Positions 1-8,288 of a DNA stretch of 64,000 nt are shown here, piece by piece. The stretch comes from Belliella calami (GTDB lineage: Bacteria; Bacteroidota; Bacteroidia; Cytophagales; Cyclobacteriaceae), in the NCBI RefSeq assembly GCF_022549695.1, contig NZ_JAKZGS010000006.1:142218-206217 (forward strand), written 5' to 3'. How positions within the stretch are numbered: position 1 is the first letter of the stretch; each line of letters starts with the position of its first letter. The position numbers were made by a program, and so were the translations under genes. The notes beneath the pieces are model-generated. The model ran no database searches. It saw only the letters and a list, made by a program, of their open reading frames with translations, and was not told the DNA's origin.

Positions 1-65
1 ATTTCTACTGGAGAGATCCGTCAAACGATTAAGATATACCTGAAAAGTGTTTTTGATCATATTTG

Positions 66-878
66 CTATTTGAATGGGGAATCTTTTTCTTTTGCCATTT
101 GATTATAGACCACGCCATCCATGATTCCCGGTATCCATTTGTTCAAAAATACCGCCAATTTTCCTTGAGTTGTCAAAACAATCTCTCTTTTTCTTTTGGC
201 AGTAGCATTCAGGATATGTTCTGCAACTTCTTCAGGAGACATCATTTTTGCTTCATCACGTGGAGAAGCACCTTGAGGGGAGCCATCGGCAAGCAATGCA
301 TTTGATCTGATGTTAGAAGCAGTGAAGCCAGGGCAGGCTACAAGTACATGTACATCTTTTTTTAACAACTCAGTACGTAAGGATTCAAAAAAGCCGTTCA
401 TCGCAAATTTGCTGGCAGTATATGCAGTCCTAGCCGGAGTTCCTCTGTATCCATTGATTGACGAAATCCCAATGATGCTGCCTTTGTTTTGGGTAATTGA
501 CTCCAAACAATATTTCGTAGCGTAAACTGAACCCCAAAAATTGATATCCATTACCTTTTTGAACACCTCAATATCCAAATCCTGAAAAAGGGCCCGCATC
601 GAAATACCTGCATTGTTGATCAAAATATCTATTTTCCCAAATTGGGAAATTGCAGTCTCAGCCATTCTTTTATTGTCCTCTTCTAATGCTGAGTCTGCCA
701 ATACACCAATTGCCGCTATTCCATGGTTTTGTAGTTTGACCAATGAATTATCAAGCTTAACCTGACTTCGACCTGTTATCACCACCTTTGCACCCTCTTT
801 GCCAAACGCCAAAGCACATGCCTCACCTATTCCTGATGTTGCTCCTGTGATGATAACTACCTTTTCCTTAAATTTCAT
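66..878 (-). CDS. SDR-family NAD(P)-dependent oxidoreductase
   Basis: Short-chain dehydrogenase/reductase of 270 aa, a usual length for the classical family. The Rossmann dinucleotide motif TGATSGIGEA lies near residues 12-21, the structural NNAG motif near 88-91, the catalytic Ser in SSING and the YTASK catalytic Tyr/Lys pair near 155-160. No signal peptide, so it should be cytoplasmic. The substrate cannot be told from sequence; the GRSQ segment after the second strand hints at NADP preference (inference). It is transcribed alone. A TATCTTTG box on the minus strand lies about 20 bp upstream of the ATG and supports this start. Confidence 0.9.
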   Translation of the reverse strand: MKFKEKVVIITGATSGIGEACALAFGKEGAKVVITGRSQVKLDNSLVKLQNHGIAAIGVLADSALEEDNKRMAETAISQFGKIDILINNAGISMRALFQDLDIEVFKKVMDINFWGSVYATKYCLESITQNKGSIIGISSINGYRGTPARTAYTASKFAMNGFFESLRTELLKKDVHVLVACPGFTASNIRSNALLADGSPQGASPRDEAKMMSPEEVAEHILNATAKRKREIVLTTQGKLAVFLNKWIPGIMDGVVYNQMAKEKDSPFK

Positions 879-896
879 TTCATTTTAATTTGACTG

Positions 897-904
897 CAAA
901 GATA
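897..904 (-). promoter_or_regulatory. -7 promoter box for the SDR gene
   Basis: Plus-strand CAAAGATA reads TATCTTTG on the minus strand, an exact match to the Bacteroidota -7 consensus TAnnTTTG. Transcription would start only about 10-15 nt ahead of the SDR ATG. No convincing -33 TTTG was found at the usual spacing. Confidence 0.5.
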
Positions 905-1133
905 AAAATTTAGCATGTATGCCTAGCGGTGATTATTTTTTTTGATCAAATTTCTGATTTTTGGAACATGCAACATTTTTTTGATGCCTCTTTTGAAAGA
1001 AACCTTCATTTTGAGCATCAACCTTGATCATTTTTCAATTTATTGATAAAATTCATTTAATTGGCTAAATTTCTTAAATCTTAAGACATTCAAGCTTAAG
1101 AATGTTTTGAGATTATCTAACTTCCAGCTAAAA

Positions 1134-1754
1134 ATGAAAAGAAAACTAGCGATTTTATTCGCAATAATTGCCTGGTTTGCAGTAATTGTTCAGTTTTATA
1201 TAATGATAGAAAATAGGGTTTCTTCAATATCAGAAACTGTCATTAGATTTTTTAGTTTCTTTACTATTTTGACAAATATCATTGTCGCAATCTATTTCTC
1301 AAGTCAATCCACCAAAAGTAAAGTCTCTGGATTTTTTGATCAACCTGGCAGACTTACTGCTGTCACTGTTTATATATTGGTAGTTGGGTTGGTATATCAA
1401 TTTGTCTTAAGGCAAGTCTGGGAACCTACAGGAATGCAAAAAATAGTTGATGAATTGCTTCACTCAGTGACGCCAGTAATTACTTTGATCTATTGGTTTC
1501 TATATGAAAAAAAGAAAATGGTCAAATGGTCTGAAGTTCCAAATTGGCTAATTTATCCAGCTGTCTATCTTATTTACATCCTTTTTAGAGGGGATTTTTC
1601 AGGATTCTATCCCTATCCTTTTGTCAATGTCCCCGAGATAGGTATTCAACAAACATTCATCAATTCTTTTTTTGTTTTAATACTTTTTTTAGTGCTTTCG
1701 TATGGAATGATTTTGATTGGGAAAGGTTCTGTGGCAAATTCTAAAGACGCTTAA
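1134..1754 (+). CDS. Pr6Pr-family six-helix membrane protein
   Basis: Small integral membrane protein of 206 aa with about six hydrophobic helices and no signal peptide. The segment FFSFFTILTNIIVAIYF in the second helix, and later HSVTPVITLIYWFLY and YPFVNV segments, match the Pr6Pr membrane family as I know it. Its biochemical role is unknown. An in-frame TTG lies at 1107, but the ATG at 1134 puts a basic KRK motif directly before the first helix and is the more natural start. It stands alone between the SDR gene and a repeat-rich gap. Confidence 0.75.
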   Translation: MKRKLAILFAIIAWFAVIVQFYIMIENRVSSISETVIRFFSFFTILTNIIVAIYFSSQSTKSKVSGFFDQPGRLTAVTVYILVVGLVYQFVLRQVWEPTGMQKIVDELLHSVTPVITLIYWFLYEKKKMVKWSEVPNWLIYPAVYLIYILFRGDFSGFYPYPFVNVPEIGIQQTFINSFFVLILFLVLSYGMILIGKGSVANSKDA

Positions 1755-1760
1755 AAAATT

Positions 1761-1966
1761 CAACTCTTTCAGAGTTGGAAGCAGATGGCATTATTTGCAT
1801 AGCTTTTTTCCTCCGCATTGACATGCGGGGTTAATTAAGGTTTATCCCCGTTGGGGATAGTAGTACGCTTTAGTTCCTGGAAGGAACAAATTTGAGTAAC
1901 CCCGGATAAAATCCGGTGGACAATGAAATCATTTCACTAATCTTACTGACAACTCCAAAGGAGTTG
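1761..1966. repeat. Multi-hairpin intergenic repeat element
   Basis: Six short perfect inverted repeats follow one another: CAACTCT/AGAGTTG (1761-1777), CCGCAT/ATGCGG (1813-1828), ATCCCC/GGGGAT (1844-1858), GTTCC/GGAAC (1873-1887), CCGGAT/ATCCGG (1902-1916) and CAACTCC/GGAGTTG (1950-1966). The first and last are near copies of each other and point outward like element ends. A related array sits at 42365-42720. It looks like a degenerate palindromic extragenic element, not a terminator series. No coding capacity. Confidence 0.6.
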
Positions 1967-1986
1967 AATTTGAAAAGGATGAATCT

Positions 1987-2133
1987 TTAATAAATAGAAT
2001 CTTTTTCAATAACAATCTGATAATAAAAATTCCAATCCAATTGATCAATAAGGTCAATTACAACAGCTAATTCTGCATTCTTAGAAATGGTTTTTTCTCT
2101 AAGTCCATAATCCGAAATCAACTTAACTTTCAT
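1987..2133 (-). CDS. Small hypothetical ORF (48 aa), possible gene remnant
   Basis: ATG-initiated ORF of 48 codons with protein-like composition: acidic, and aromatic towards the C-terminus (DQLDWNFYYQIV). It starts 2 nt after the stop of another short ORF (2136-2279), and the frame stays open upstream of its ATG. The two may therefore be halves of one gene broken by a frameshift near 2140. I do not recognise the family. It lies between a multi-hairpin repeat and rlmD. Confidence 0.3.
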   Translation of the reverse strand: MKVKLISDYGLREKTISKNAELAVVIDLIDQLDWNFYYQIVIEKDSIY

Positions 2134-2135
2134 TA

Positions 2136-2279
2136 TTATCCAATATGTATTTTCGCAATTATGCCCGTATCCAAATTTATATAGGTAAATACCTTAAGTT
2201 CAATGCTGTCGTCAGTTGACAGACGACCGTCGACGATTATCTGCATGATATCATGCGAAAATTCACCTCCTAGTGTCAT
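2136..2279 (-). CDS. Small hypothetical ORF (47 aa), possible 5' part of a broken gene
   Basis: ATG-initiated ORF ending in TAA just 2 nt before the ATG of the next short ORF. Its second half (IELKVFTYINLDTGIIAKI) has the alternating pattern of beta strands. There is an internal ATG 11 codons downstream. It reads naturally into the next ORF if one frameshift is assumed. Function not recognised. Confidence 0.25.
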   Translation of the reverse strand: MTLGGEFSHDIMQIIVDGRLSTDDSIELKVFTYINLDTGIIAKIHIG

Positions 2280-2378
2280 TGCGGAAAATCATATAATCCA
2301 AATAAAGATTTGACCTTATTGCATCCAAAATATGAAAAGCATATTTCAATAATACCCATTTACATTGACTTTTTTGAT

Positions 2379-2386
2379 TAATTTTG
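2379..2386 (+). promoter_or_regulatory. -7 promoter box for rlmD
   Basis: TAATTTTG matches TAnnTTTG and ends only 5 bp before the ATG at 2392. The transcript would be leaderless, or would start at the second ATG (2404) with a leader of about 14 nt. No clean -33 box is visible at 19-21 bp. Confidence 0.45.
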
Positions 2387-2391
2387 CGCCC

Positions 2392-3798
2392 ATGTCGAGA
2401 AAAATGAAAAATAAGGTTGTCGAGAACCTGACTATTGAGAGAATTGCTACTGAAGGGAAATGTGTTGGACATCATGAAGGTAAAGTGGTATTTGTTCAGG
2501 GCGTGGCACCTGGAGATGTCGTAGATGTAAGAATCACCCGAGGTAAAAGCTCCTTCATGGAAGGTGAGGCCATTAAATTCCATGAATTTTCAAAAGATAG
2601 AATTGACCCATTTTGCTCCCACTTTGGCACCTGCGGAGGCTGCAAGTGGCAACATATCAATTATGATTTACAAAAAACCTATAAAAGACAGCAGGTTGTA
2701 GATCAGTTTACCCGAATCGGTAAAGTAGAAATTCCCGAGGTAGAACCGATTATAGGCTCTGCAAATACACAATACTATAGAAATAAGCTTGATTTTACTT
2801 TTTCGAACAACCGTTGGCTTACACGCGAAGAGATTGACTCAGGAGCAGAATTCGAGAGAAATGCACTTGGTTTTCATATTCCGAAGATGTTTGATAAAAT
2901 TGTAGATATCGAACATTGCTACCTTCAGGGTAATATTTCAAATGATGTAAGAAATGAATTGAGAAAATTTGCACTAAGCAACGAGCTTTCATTCTATGAC
3001 ATCAGAAATCAAGTTGACCTGCTTAGAAACCTCATCATCCGAACCACAAGCACTGGCGAAAGCATGGTCATTGTTCAGTTTGGTGGTGACAATGAAGCGG
3101 AAATTGACTTGGTGATGAATTTTCTTCATGAAAAATTCCCGCAAATCACTGCATTGCTTTACATCATCAATTTGAAGAAAAACGAGACTTTCAATGATCT
3201 TGAAGTGGTGACTTTTGCTGGAAAAGACTACATTGAAGAAGAAATGGAAGGGTTGAAATTCAGAATTGGTCCAAAATCATTTTACCAAACCAACTCAGAC
3301 CAAGCATATGAACTATACAAAGTCACGAGAGAATTTGCGGGATTGAAAGGAGGTGAGGTAGTTTATGATTTGTACACCGGAACAGGTACGATTGCAAACT
3401 TTGTTGCCAAGCAAGCCAAACAAGTCATTGGGATCGAATACGTAGAGGCAGCAATAATTGATGCCAAGCTAAATTCCAAAGTCAACGGATTGGAAAACAC
3501 GCTATTCTATGCAGGTGACATGAAGGACATGCTGAATGACGAGTTTATCGCGACGCATGACAAACCTGATGTCATTATCACAGATCCACCAAGAGCCGGT
3601 ATGCATGATGATGTTGTCAATATGCTCCTTAAACTTGAAGCTCCAAAAATCGTCTATGTAAGCTGCAATCCAGCGACTCAAGCAAGAGATGTTGCTTTGC
3701 TTTCAGAGAAATATAGTGTAGATAAAATTCAACCTGTGGATATGTTTCCACAAACTTATCATGTTGAAAATGTAGTACTCCTAACCCTGAAATCATGA
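2392..3798 (+). CDS. rlmD: 23S rRNA (uracil-5)-methyltransferase RlmD (RumA type)
   Basis: SAM-dependent methyltransferase of the TrmA/RumA/RlmD group, about 468 aa, expected to methylate U1939 of 23S rRNA. An N-terminal TRAM-like domain is followed by the iron-sulfur cysteines in FCSHFGTCGGCKWQH (with one further Cys later, in IEHCYLQG). The catalytic domain shows DLYTGTGTIANF (SAM binding), DPPRAGM and VSCNPATQARD, which carries the catalytic cysteine. The ATG at 2392 or the one at 2404 is preferred over the upstream TTG at 2365, because the -7 box at 2379-2386 overlaps that longer start. The stop overlaps the next gene in an ATGA junction. Confidence 0.93.
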   Translation: MSRKMKNKVVENLTIERIATEGKCVGHHEGKVVFVQGVAPGDVVDVRITRGKSSFMEGEAIKFHEFSKDRIDPFCSHFGTCGGCKWQHINYDLQKTYKRQQVVDQFTRIGKVEIPEVEPIIGSANTQYYRNKLDFTFSNNRWLTREEIDSGAEFERNALGFHIPKMFDKIVDIEHCYLQGNISNDVRNELRKFALSNELSFYDIRNQVDLLRNLIIRTTSTGESMVIVQFGGDNEAEIDLVMNFLHEKFPQITALLYIINLKKNETFNDLEVVTFAGKDYIEEEMEGLKFRIGPKSFYQTNSDQAYELYKVTREFAGLKGGEVVYDLYTGTGTIANFVAKQAKQVIGIEYVEAAIIDAKLNSKVNGLENTLFYAGDMKDMLNDEFIATHDKPDVIITDPPRAGMHDDVVNMLLKLEAPKIVYVSCNPATQARDVALLSEKYSVDKIQPVDMFPQTYHVENVVLLTLKS

Positions 3799-4172
3799 TA
3801 TCAGACTTTAACGACCCGGAATTGAGTGGGAAATACCTTGGAACGATCACCAAGGATTTTCTTAATGTTTCAGAAATCCTCAAAGAGGCATCTTATCAAG
3901 TCAGAAGTAGGAAATTCTCCAAATTCCCCATTTTTCCAATATCCAAGGAAGAGCAACCTATCGGTCAGCTCCTCTTGGGAAAAGAAGAGAAAAATCTTGA
4001 TTGGAATTATTACATTACCTATATCGATGAATTTATCCAAAGAAAATTGATCGCAGAGGAACTTCGAGAAGAATTCGAAAACAACTACAAAAACCCTGAT
4101 GAATTCTGCTGCCTTTTCGTGATGGATAAGGAGTTTACGAGTTTTGTTTATATTCCATTTCCGGAGGAGTAG
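3795..4172 (+). CDS. Conserved hypothetical protein translationally coupled to rlmD
   Basis: Soluble protein of 125 aa, rich in Glu, Lys and Phe, with no signal peptide or membrane segment. Its ATG overlaps the rlmD stop by 4 nt (ATGA), which points to translational coupling and a shared transcript. I recognise no domain. The C-terminal part (EFCCLFVMDKEFTSFVYIP) is the most structured-looking. A role near rRNA modification or ribosome assembly would be a guess from context only. Confidence 0.7.
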   Translation: MISDFNDPELSGKYLGTITKDFLNVSEILKEASYQVRSRKFSKFPIFPISKEEQPIGQLLLGKEEKNLDWNYYITYIDEFIQRKLIAEELREEFENNYKNPDEFCCLFVMDKEFTSFVYIPFPEE

Positions 4173-4617
4173 GAAGGTGCTCGCAAATGTGGCGGTGGAG
4201 CAAAGGAGCCCAAGGGATTGAGAAATTGGAAGAACTTGACCCGAGTATTAGGATTGGAAAATTGGAAGATTAGAAGATTTTTGGATTAACTTGTCTGATG
4301 GGGTTGATTGGAAGTTTGGGAATTGGAATGTTCAAAAGTTACAAAGTTGGAAGGTTAGGGAGTCCTCGTAATGTGGGTGTCTTTGTGCAATGAACATCTT
4401 TTCCGTTTAGGGGAATTGTACTGGTACAAAAATATTGGAAGAGCTTGTCCGTTGCGGAGGATTTGATAATTCATTGATTCATTGAGAGATTTTTACCATT
4501 GTCATTTACGCCTACTTTTCTTCCTTTTTCTCTCTTCCAAAAACATTCTAATTCCAGAATAGGGAGAAAGACTATGATAATAGACTAGAAGAGATATAAT
4601 CCCAACAAAAATCAAAC
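4173..4617. other. Gene-free stretch with low-complexity TTGGAAG-type sequence
   Basis: No credible ORF. From about 4220 to 4360 the sequence repeats variants of GGAAAATTGGAAGATTAG, the sort of degenerate low-complexity DNA seen around mobile small genes in this phylum. No clear terminator, promoter or RNA structure was found. Confidence 0.5.
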
Positions 4618-4977
4618 TTGACCCTCCTACTACATTTAAGTCCACAAGATGCTTTAGATTTTATATTTTCAACTAATCAATGGATTGACGAAACACAAAC
4701 TCAAGAAGTGAAAAATAAACTGATTGAACTTACAAAACTTATTGGTTCTTATCAAGATAATGAAGCCATTGCTAATAAAAGCGTTGGTCAAAACTATTTG
4801 CTTTATAAATTTCTTGTAAAACATGATCGCCAACCTATAAGGTTTATGTTTATCTATTATAAACCAAAAGATAAATGGCAATTACAGAAATTCCAATACG
4901 ATGACAATTTAGAAAATGAGTTAATAGAGGCATCCAGTGCTTACAGACTAACTGAGAATCTCCCATGTGATCAGTAG
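4618..4977 (+). pseudogene. Hypothetical protein, probably lacking its native N-terminus
   Basis: An open frame of 119 codons whose only early start is a TTG; an in-frame TAA lies just upstream and no ATG occurs until late in the frame. The protein has a regular helical N-terminal half and a KHDRQPIRFMFIYYKP strand region followed by DKWQLQKFQYDD, like small exported Bacteroidota proteins that normally begin with a signal peptide. The missing start suggests a 5'-truncated remnant, but genuine TTG initiation is possible. Domain not recognised. Confidence 0.45.
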
Positions 4978-4999
4978 AAAATTTCTTCGATTAATTAGT

Positions 5000-5686
5000 T
5001 CAATTCACATCATTCAAAATAACCTTCATTTTCTGCACAGTGGATTTTCCTATTCCTATTACGGATAGCAAATCTGATTCTGAGGCATTGAATATATGCT
5101 GAAGGCTACCAAAATGATTCAGTAGGTATTCTGCCCTATCGGCACCAATTCCTGGAAATCCTTCAAGGATATGGATTTTTTGTTTTAAAAACTTATCTGA
5201 TTTCTGAAATTTAGGCTTTAGCCTTGGATAAAGTTTATAATCTGCCAATTTATCCTTTGTAAGTTGTTTGAAAGATTGGAGCATAACTGAAACAGTTTCT
5301 TTCCGAGTCTTAGCTCTTATAATAGGGATTTTGAAAATCAAGGATACAGACATTAAAATTGATTGAACTGCATTTTTGCTAAAACCTAAATTCTTGTATT
5401 CTCTTTTTCGACCTTCCAAAATCAGACAAGCAGGTACTTTTGAATTAGCCAACTTACCAACCTGCTTAAAAAATCTTCCATCTTTAATAGAAGCACTAAA
5501 ATCTGAAGGGGTTTTTCTCTCAACAATTAATTCCGAATCTAGAAGATAATCCCCTACAAGCAACCGTTCTTTCCTTACAATGATGTTTTTGTAAAAAAGC
5601 AGATACTCAAGCATCGCATCAGGCTCCCTATCATCAATCACAATCTCCAACGGATAAAACTTCGACCCACTCAAAAAATCCTTCAT
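5000..5686 (-). CDS. ERCC4/XPF-family nuclease with C-terminal helix-hairpin-helix
   Basis: Protein of 228 aa with the ERCC4 nuclease signature GD-x9-VERKxxxD: GDYLLDSELIVERKTPSDF near residues 45-63. The IDDREPD motif precedes it and LILEGR follows. The C-terminus has a tandem helix-hairpin-helix region (FPGIGADRAEYLLNHFGS, then VIGIGKSTVQKM), as in XPF, Mus81 and archaeal Hef. No helicase domain is present. By family it should cut branched or flapped DNA structures, perhaps in repair. It is transcribed alone, away from recombination genes. The catalytic residues look intact; the biological role is inferred. Confidence 0.85.
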   Translation of the reverse strand: MKDFLSGSKFYPLEIVIDDREPDAMLEYLLFYKNIIVRKERLLVGDYLLDSELIVERKTPSDFSASIKDGRFFKQVGKLANSKVPACLILEGRKREYKNLGFSKNAVQSILMSVSLIFKIPIIRAKTRKETVSVMLQSFKQLTKDKLADYKLYPRLKPKFQKSDKFLKQKIHILEGFPGIGADRAEYLLNHFGSLQHIFNASESDLLSVIGIGKSTVQKMKVILNDVN

Positions 5687-5731
5687 ATAGTTAAAAGTTG
5701 ATTACATCTAAAAATAAAGAAAAAACCAACT

Positions 5732-5780
5732 ATTTTCAATAGTAAAGGGAGCATTTCGCTCCCTTTACTATTGAAAATAC
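5732..5780. terminator. Perfect 22-bp stem terminator
   Basis: An uninterrupted 22-bp inverted repeat (5732-5753 with 5759-5780) around the loop ATTTC. The stem is GC-rich at the loop (GGGAGC/GCTCCC) and flanked by A/T-rich arms. It begins 2 bp past the thiL stop, so it ends thiL transcription on the minus strand. Confidence 0.8.
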
Positions 5781-5781
5781 A

Positions 5782-6813
5782 TTAAAAATGCTTCCAACCT
5801 TGAGCCTTTAATTCTACAACTGTACCGCTCTTGGTAACTAGATTTTTGCCATTTTCTGGCTTGGTTGTGTGTCCGATAAAGTGGATGTCTGCATGCTTTT
5901 CCAATTTTTCAAAATCCTTTTGGTCTATTGTAAACAGCAATTCATAATCCTCTCCTCCATTCAATACACAAGTAATTGGATCAAGTCCAAGCTCCACAGC
6001 TGTATCAAAAGTCTGCTTGTCGATTGGCAACTTATCTTCATAGATCGTCACGCCAACATTAGATGCTTTGCAGATATGAAAAAGCTCAGAAGCTAGTCCA
6101 TCGGAAATATCCAACATACTCGTAGGAACTACTCCCAATTCTCGCAATTCATGAATGATATCCATCCTAGCATCTGGCTTCAACTGACGGGCTGTCACAA
6201 AAGTGTATTTATCCAAATCAGGTTTCATGTCAGGATTTGCCATAAAAACCTGTTTCTCTCTTTCCAAGATCTGTAATCCTACCAATGCACCACCCAAATC
6301 GCCTGTAGCGCAAATGATATCATTGGTCTTGGCTCCTGATCGATAAGACAGCTCTTCTTTTTTGGCTTCTCCGATAGCAGTTATAGAAATGACCAAACCA
6401 GATCTAGATGCGGTTGTATCACCACCCACTACATCCACATTATAATGTTCAGCAGCTGCGTTGATCCCGGAATAAAGGGCTTCTACAGCTTCTACAGAAA
6501 ACCTATTAGATAGTGCCAAGCTTACTGTGATTTGCTTTGGAATAGCATTCATAGCTGCAATATCAGATACATTTACCGCTACAGCCTTGAATCCAACATG
6601 TTGCAGAGGGGCGTAAGCCAAGTCAAAGTGTACACCTTCCAAAAGCAAATCTGTAGTCACTACCTTCACATGATCGCCTGCTTCGATGACAGCTGCATCA
6701 TCTCCAATTCCTTTAAAAGTAGATTCATTTTTTATTTTTATGCTTTGATTCAGTCGATCTATCAGTCCAAACTCGCCCAATTCACCGATTTCTGTTCTTT
6801 TATTATCTTCCAT
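5782..6813 (-). CDS. thiL: Thiamine-monophosphate kinase ThiL
   Basis: AIR-synthase-like ATP-dependent kinase of about 343 aa that phosphorylates thiamine monophosphate to thiamine diphosphate, the last step of cofactor synthesis. Family marks are GDDAAV near residue 40, VGGDTTASRSG (Mg/ATP site), DISDGLASE and NGGEDYELLFT. An in-frame ATG 24 bp upstream (6837) would overlap the mce stop; the start at 6813 gives the usual N-terminus (NKRTEIGELGEFGLI) and a 5-bp gap to mce. It probably shares a transcript with mce. Confidence 0.92.
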   Translation of the reverse strand: MEDNKRTEIGELGEFGLIDRLNQSIKIKNESTFKGIGDDAAVIEAGDHVKVVTTDLLLEGVHFDLAYAPLQHVGFKAVAVNVSDIAAMNAIPKQITVSLALSNRFSVEAVEALYSGINAAAEHYNVDVVGGDTTASRSGLVISITAIGEAKKEELSYRSGAKTNDIICATGDLGGALVGLQILEREKQVFMANPDMKPDLDKYTFVTARQLKPDARMDIIHELRELGVVPTSMLDISDGLASELFHICKASNVGVTIYEDKLPIDKQTFDTAVELGLDPITCVLNGGEDYELLFTIDQKDFEKLEKHADIHFIGHTTKPENGKNLVTKSGTVVELKAQGWKHF

Positions 6814-6818
6814 TATTT

Positions 6819-7220
6819 TTATTTTCTTTCTTGACATAATTCCACCAAAACACCATTGGTAGATCTGGGATGCAAAAATACAACTAATTTATTGTCCGCG
6901 CCTTCTTTTGGTATTTCATTCAATATTTCGAAGCCTTCAGCCTTGAGTCTTCCTACTTCCGCGTGAATATCTTCCACATCAAAAGCAATGTGGTGGATTC
7001 CTTCAGATTTTTTTTCTAAATACTTCGCTATGGGACTGTCATCACGTGTTGCTTCCAAAAGCTCTACCTTTGTGTCCCCTACCTGAAAAAATGATGTGAG
7101 TACACCTTCACCGGAAACTTCCTCTTCTTTATAATATGATTTTCCCAAAAGCTTTTTGAAAAGCTCCTTAGATTTTTCCAAATCCTTTACCGCAATCCCT
7201 AAATGCTCAATTTTTCTCAT
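6819..7220 (-). CDS. mce: Methylmalonyl-CoA epimerase
   Basis: VOC/glyoxalase-fold protein of 133 aa that interconverts (R)- and (S)-methylmalonyl-CoA in propionate/succinate metabolism. Two beta-alpha-beta-beta-beta modules carry the expected metal ligands: His in IEHLGIAV, Glu in KVELLEA, His in GIHHIAFDV and Glu in VLVELCQ. The length and all motifs are standard. It is upstream of thiL with a very small gap, so co-transcription is likely. A dispersed repeat and the tandem array lie upstream. Confidence 0.92.
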   Translation of the reverse strand: MRKIEHLGIAVKDLEKSKELFKKLLGKSYYKEEEVSGEGVLTSFFQVGDTKVELLEATRDDSPIAKYLEKKSEGIHHIAFDVEDIHAEVGRLKAEGFEILNEIPKEGADNKLVVFLHPRSTNGVLVELCQERK

Positions 7221-7312
7221 TTCTAAACTGTTTTGATTTCAAAATTAACATTTTCTAAAAGAAATAAAGAAGAAAGAAAAAGTATCTAAAACGTGAAGAA
7301 GGTAGAAAATAA

Positions 7313-7467
7313 AATATGAATATCCGCCATGGAGCACATAGGGAAAGAAGTAGCTTTGTAAGTTGCGGATACTTGGCATGAGACAACCGTTCACAATCAA
7401 CAAAACCAAAAATTGTTCATCCAACAATCTATTGTTTGACTACGTGCAAGAAAGCTGAAAATCATAA
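7313..7467 (-). repeat. Dispersed TATCCGC/GCGGATA repeat, copy 1
   Basis: Reverse-orientation copy of a ~150-bp element also found at 37661-37814 and 57191-57343. On the minus strand it reads CTTTCTTGCACGTAG, then CAATAGATTGTTGGATGAAC, then GTATCCGCAACTTACAAAG, and ends with GGCGGATATTCATATT. One terminus has decayed (TTTTCAGC where other copies have TATCCGC). It lies about 95 bp upstream of mce. Confidence 0.7.
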
Positions 7468-7512
7468 AATAATAGGATTTTTAGTGAGGTCAGTTGTTTA
7501 TAGGAAGAATAA

Positions 7513-8220
7513 CTAAGGGGAAAATTAAAAAATGACTCCACCAGCAGTCTTCCCTTAGAAATAAAAAAAAACACATCTTTAATTCATTCTAATAGTGATT
7601 AATAATTTCCCCAAACTATTTATCACACAATCTTTTTAAACAAACCACGTTTCAACATCAAATCTCAAAATAATCTTAACTTCACTTTTGAAGTTCTAAA
7701 AATCTAAGGGAATTTAAAAAATGACTTCACCAGCAGTCTCCCCTTAGAAATAAAAAATTCTTTTAAACTTTACCAGGACTTATTACCTGATCGATTCTCC
7801 TACATTTATTGAGACACTGTCTTTTTAAACAGGTCACTTTAAAATATAAAAAAAAATCTTACCCTAACCCGAACCTCACTTTTGAAGTTCTAAAAATCTA
7901 AGGGAATTTAAAAAATGACTTCACCAGCAGTCTCCCCTTAGAAATAAAAAACTCTTTCAAACTTTATCAGGACTTATTACCTGATCGATTCTCCTACATT
8001 TATTAAGACACTGTCTTTTTAAACAAGTCACTTTAAAATATAAAATTTTTAAATTTTATAATCAACACTGAAATTTTTAAAAATCTAAGGGTTTTAAAAA
8101 ATGACTCCACCAGCAGTCTTCCCTTAGAAATAAAAAGCTATATCAAACTAAACCAAGACTTATTACTTGATCGATTTTTCTACATTTTTTAAGACACTTA
8201 CTTTTTTATTCGGTCACATT
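7513..8220 (+). repeat. Tandem array of four ~190-bp units with a conserved hairpin and micro-ORF
   Basis: Units begin at CTAAGGG motifs at 7513, 7704, 7898 and 8085 (spacing 191, 194 and 187 bp). Each core has outer stem CTAAGGG/CCCTTAG, an A-rich internal loop, inner stem GACT/AGTC and the apical sequence YCACCAGC. Each core also holds a complete 8-codon ORF ending at the TAG of the stem: MTPPAVFP in units 1 and 4, MTSPAVSP in units 2 and 3 (ATGs at 7532, 7721, 7915 and 8101). The ~140-bp spacers are also related, with ACTTATTAC, TGATCGATT and, in units 2 and 3, AGACACTGTCTTTTT. No known RNA family was recognised. Confidence 0.8.
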
Positions 8221-8288
8221 TTTTTTCAACCTAACCACATTCTAGATTTTCTAAACTCATATGACAAATAAGTAAGTGATGTAGTACA

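Noticed and set aside
1..32. Possible C-terminus of a plus-strand gene entering the window (FYWRDPSND then TAA)
   Set aside because: Only nine codons are visible, and other frames are equally open; it cannot be supported without upstream sequence.
2190..2262. A stretch with TTGACAG, CGTCGACGATTATC and CATGATATCATG recalling the dispersed TATCCGC repeat
   Set aside because: Matches are short and out of register; the termini are absent and the region overlaps a plausible small ORF.
2263..2583. 106-codon minus-strand frame across the rlmD start
   Set aside because: Most of it is antisense to rlmD, and its remaining part has no independent support.
7245..7427. 60-codon minus-strand frame upstream of mce
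   Set aside because: It lies in a dispersed repeat whose other copies carry no conserved frame.
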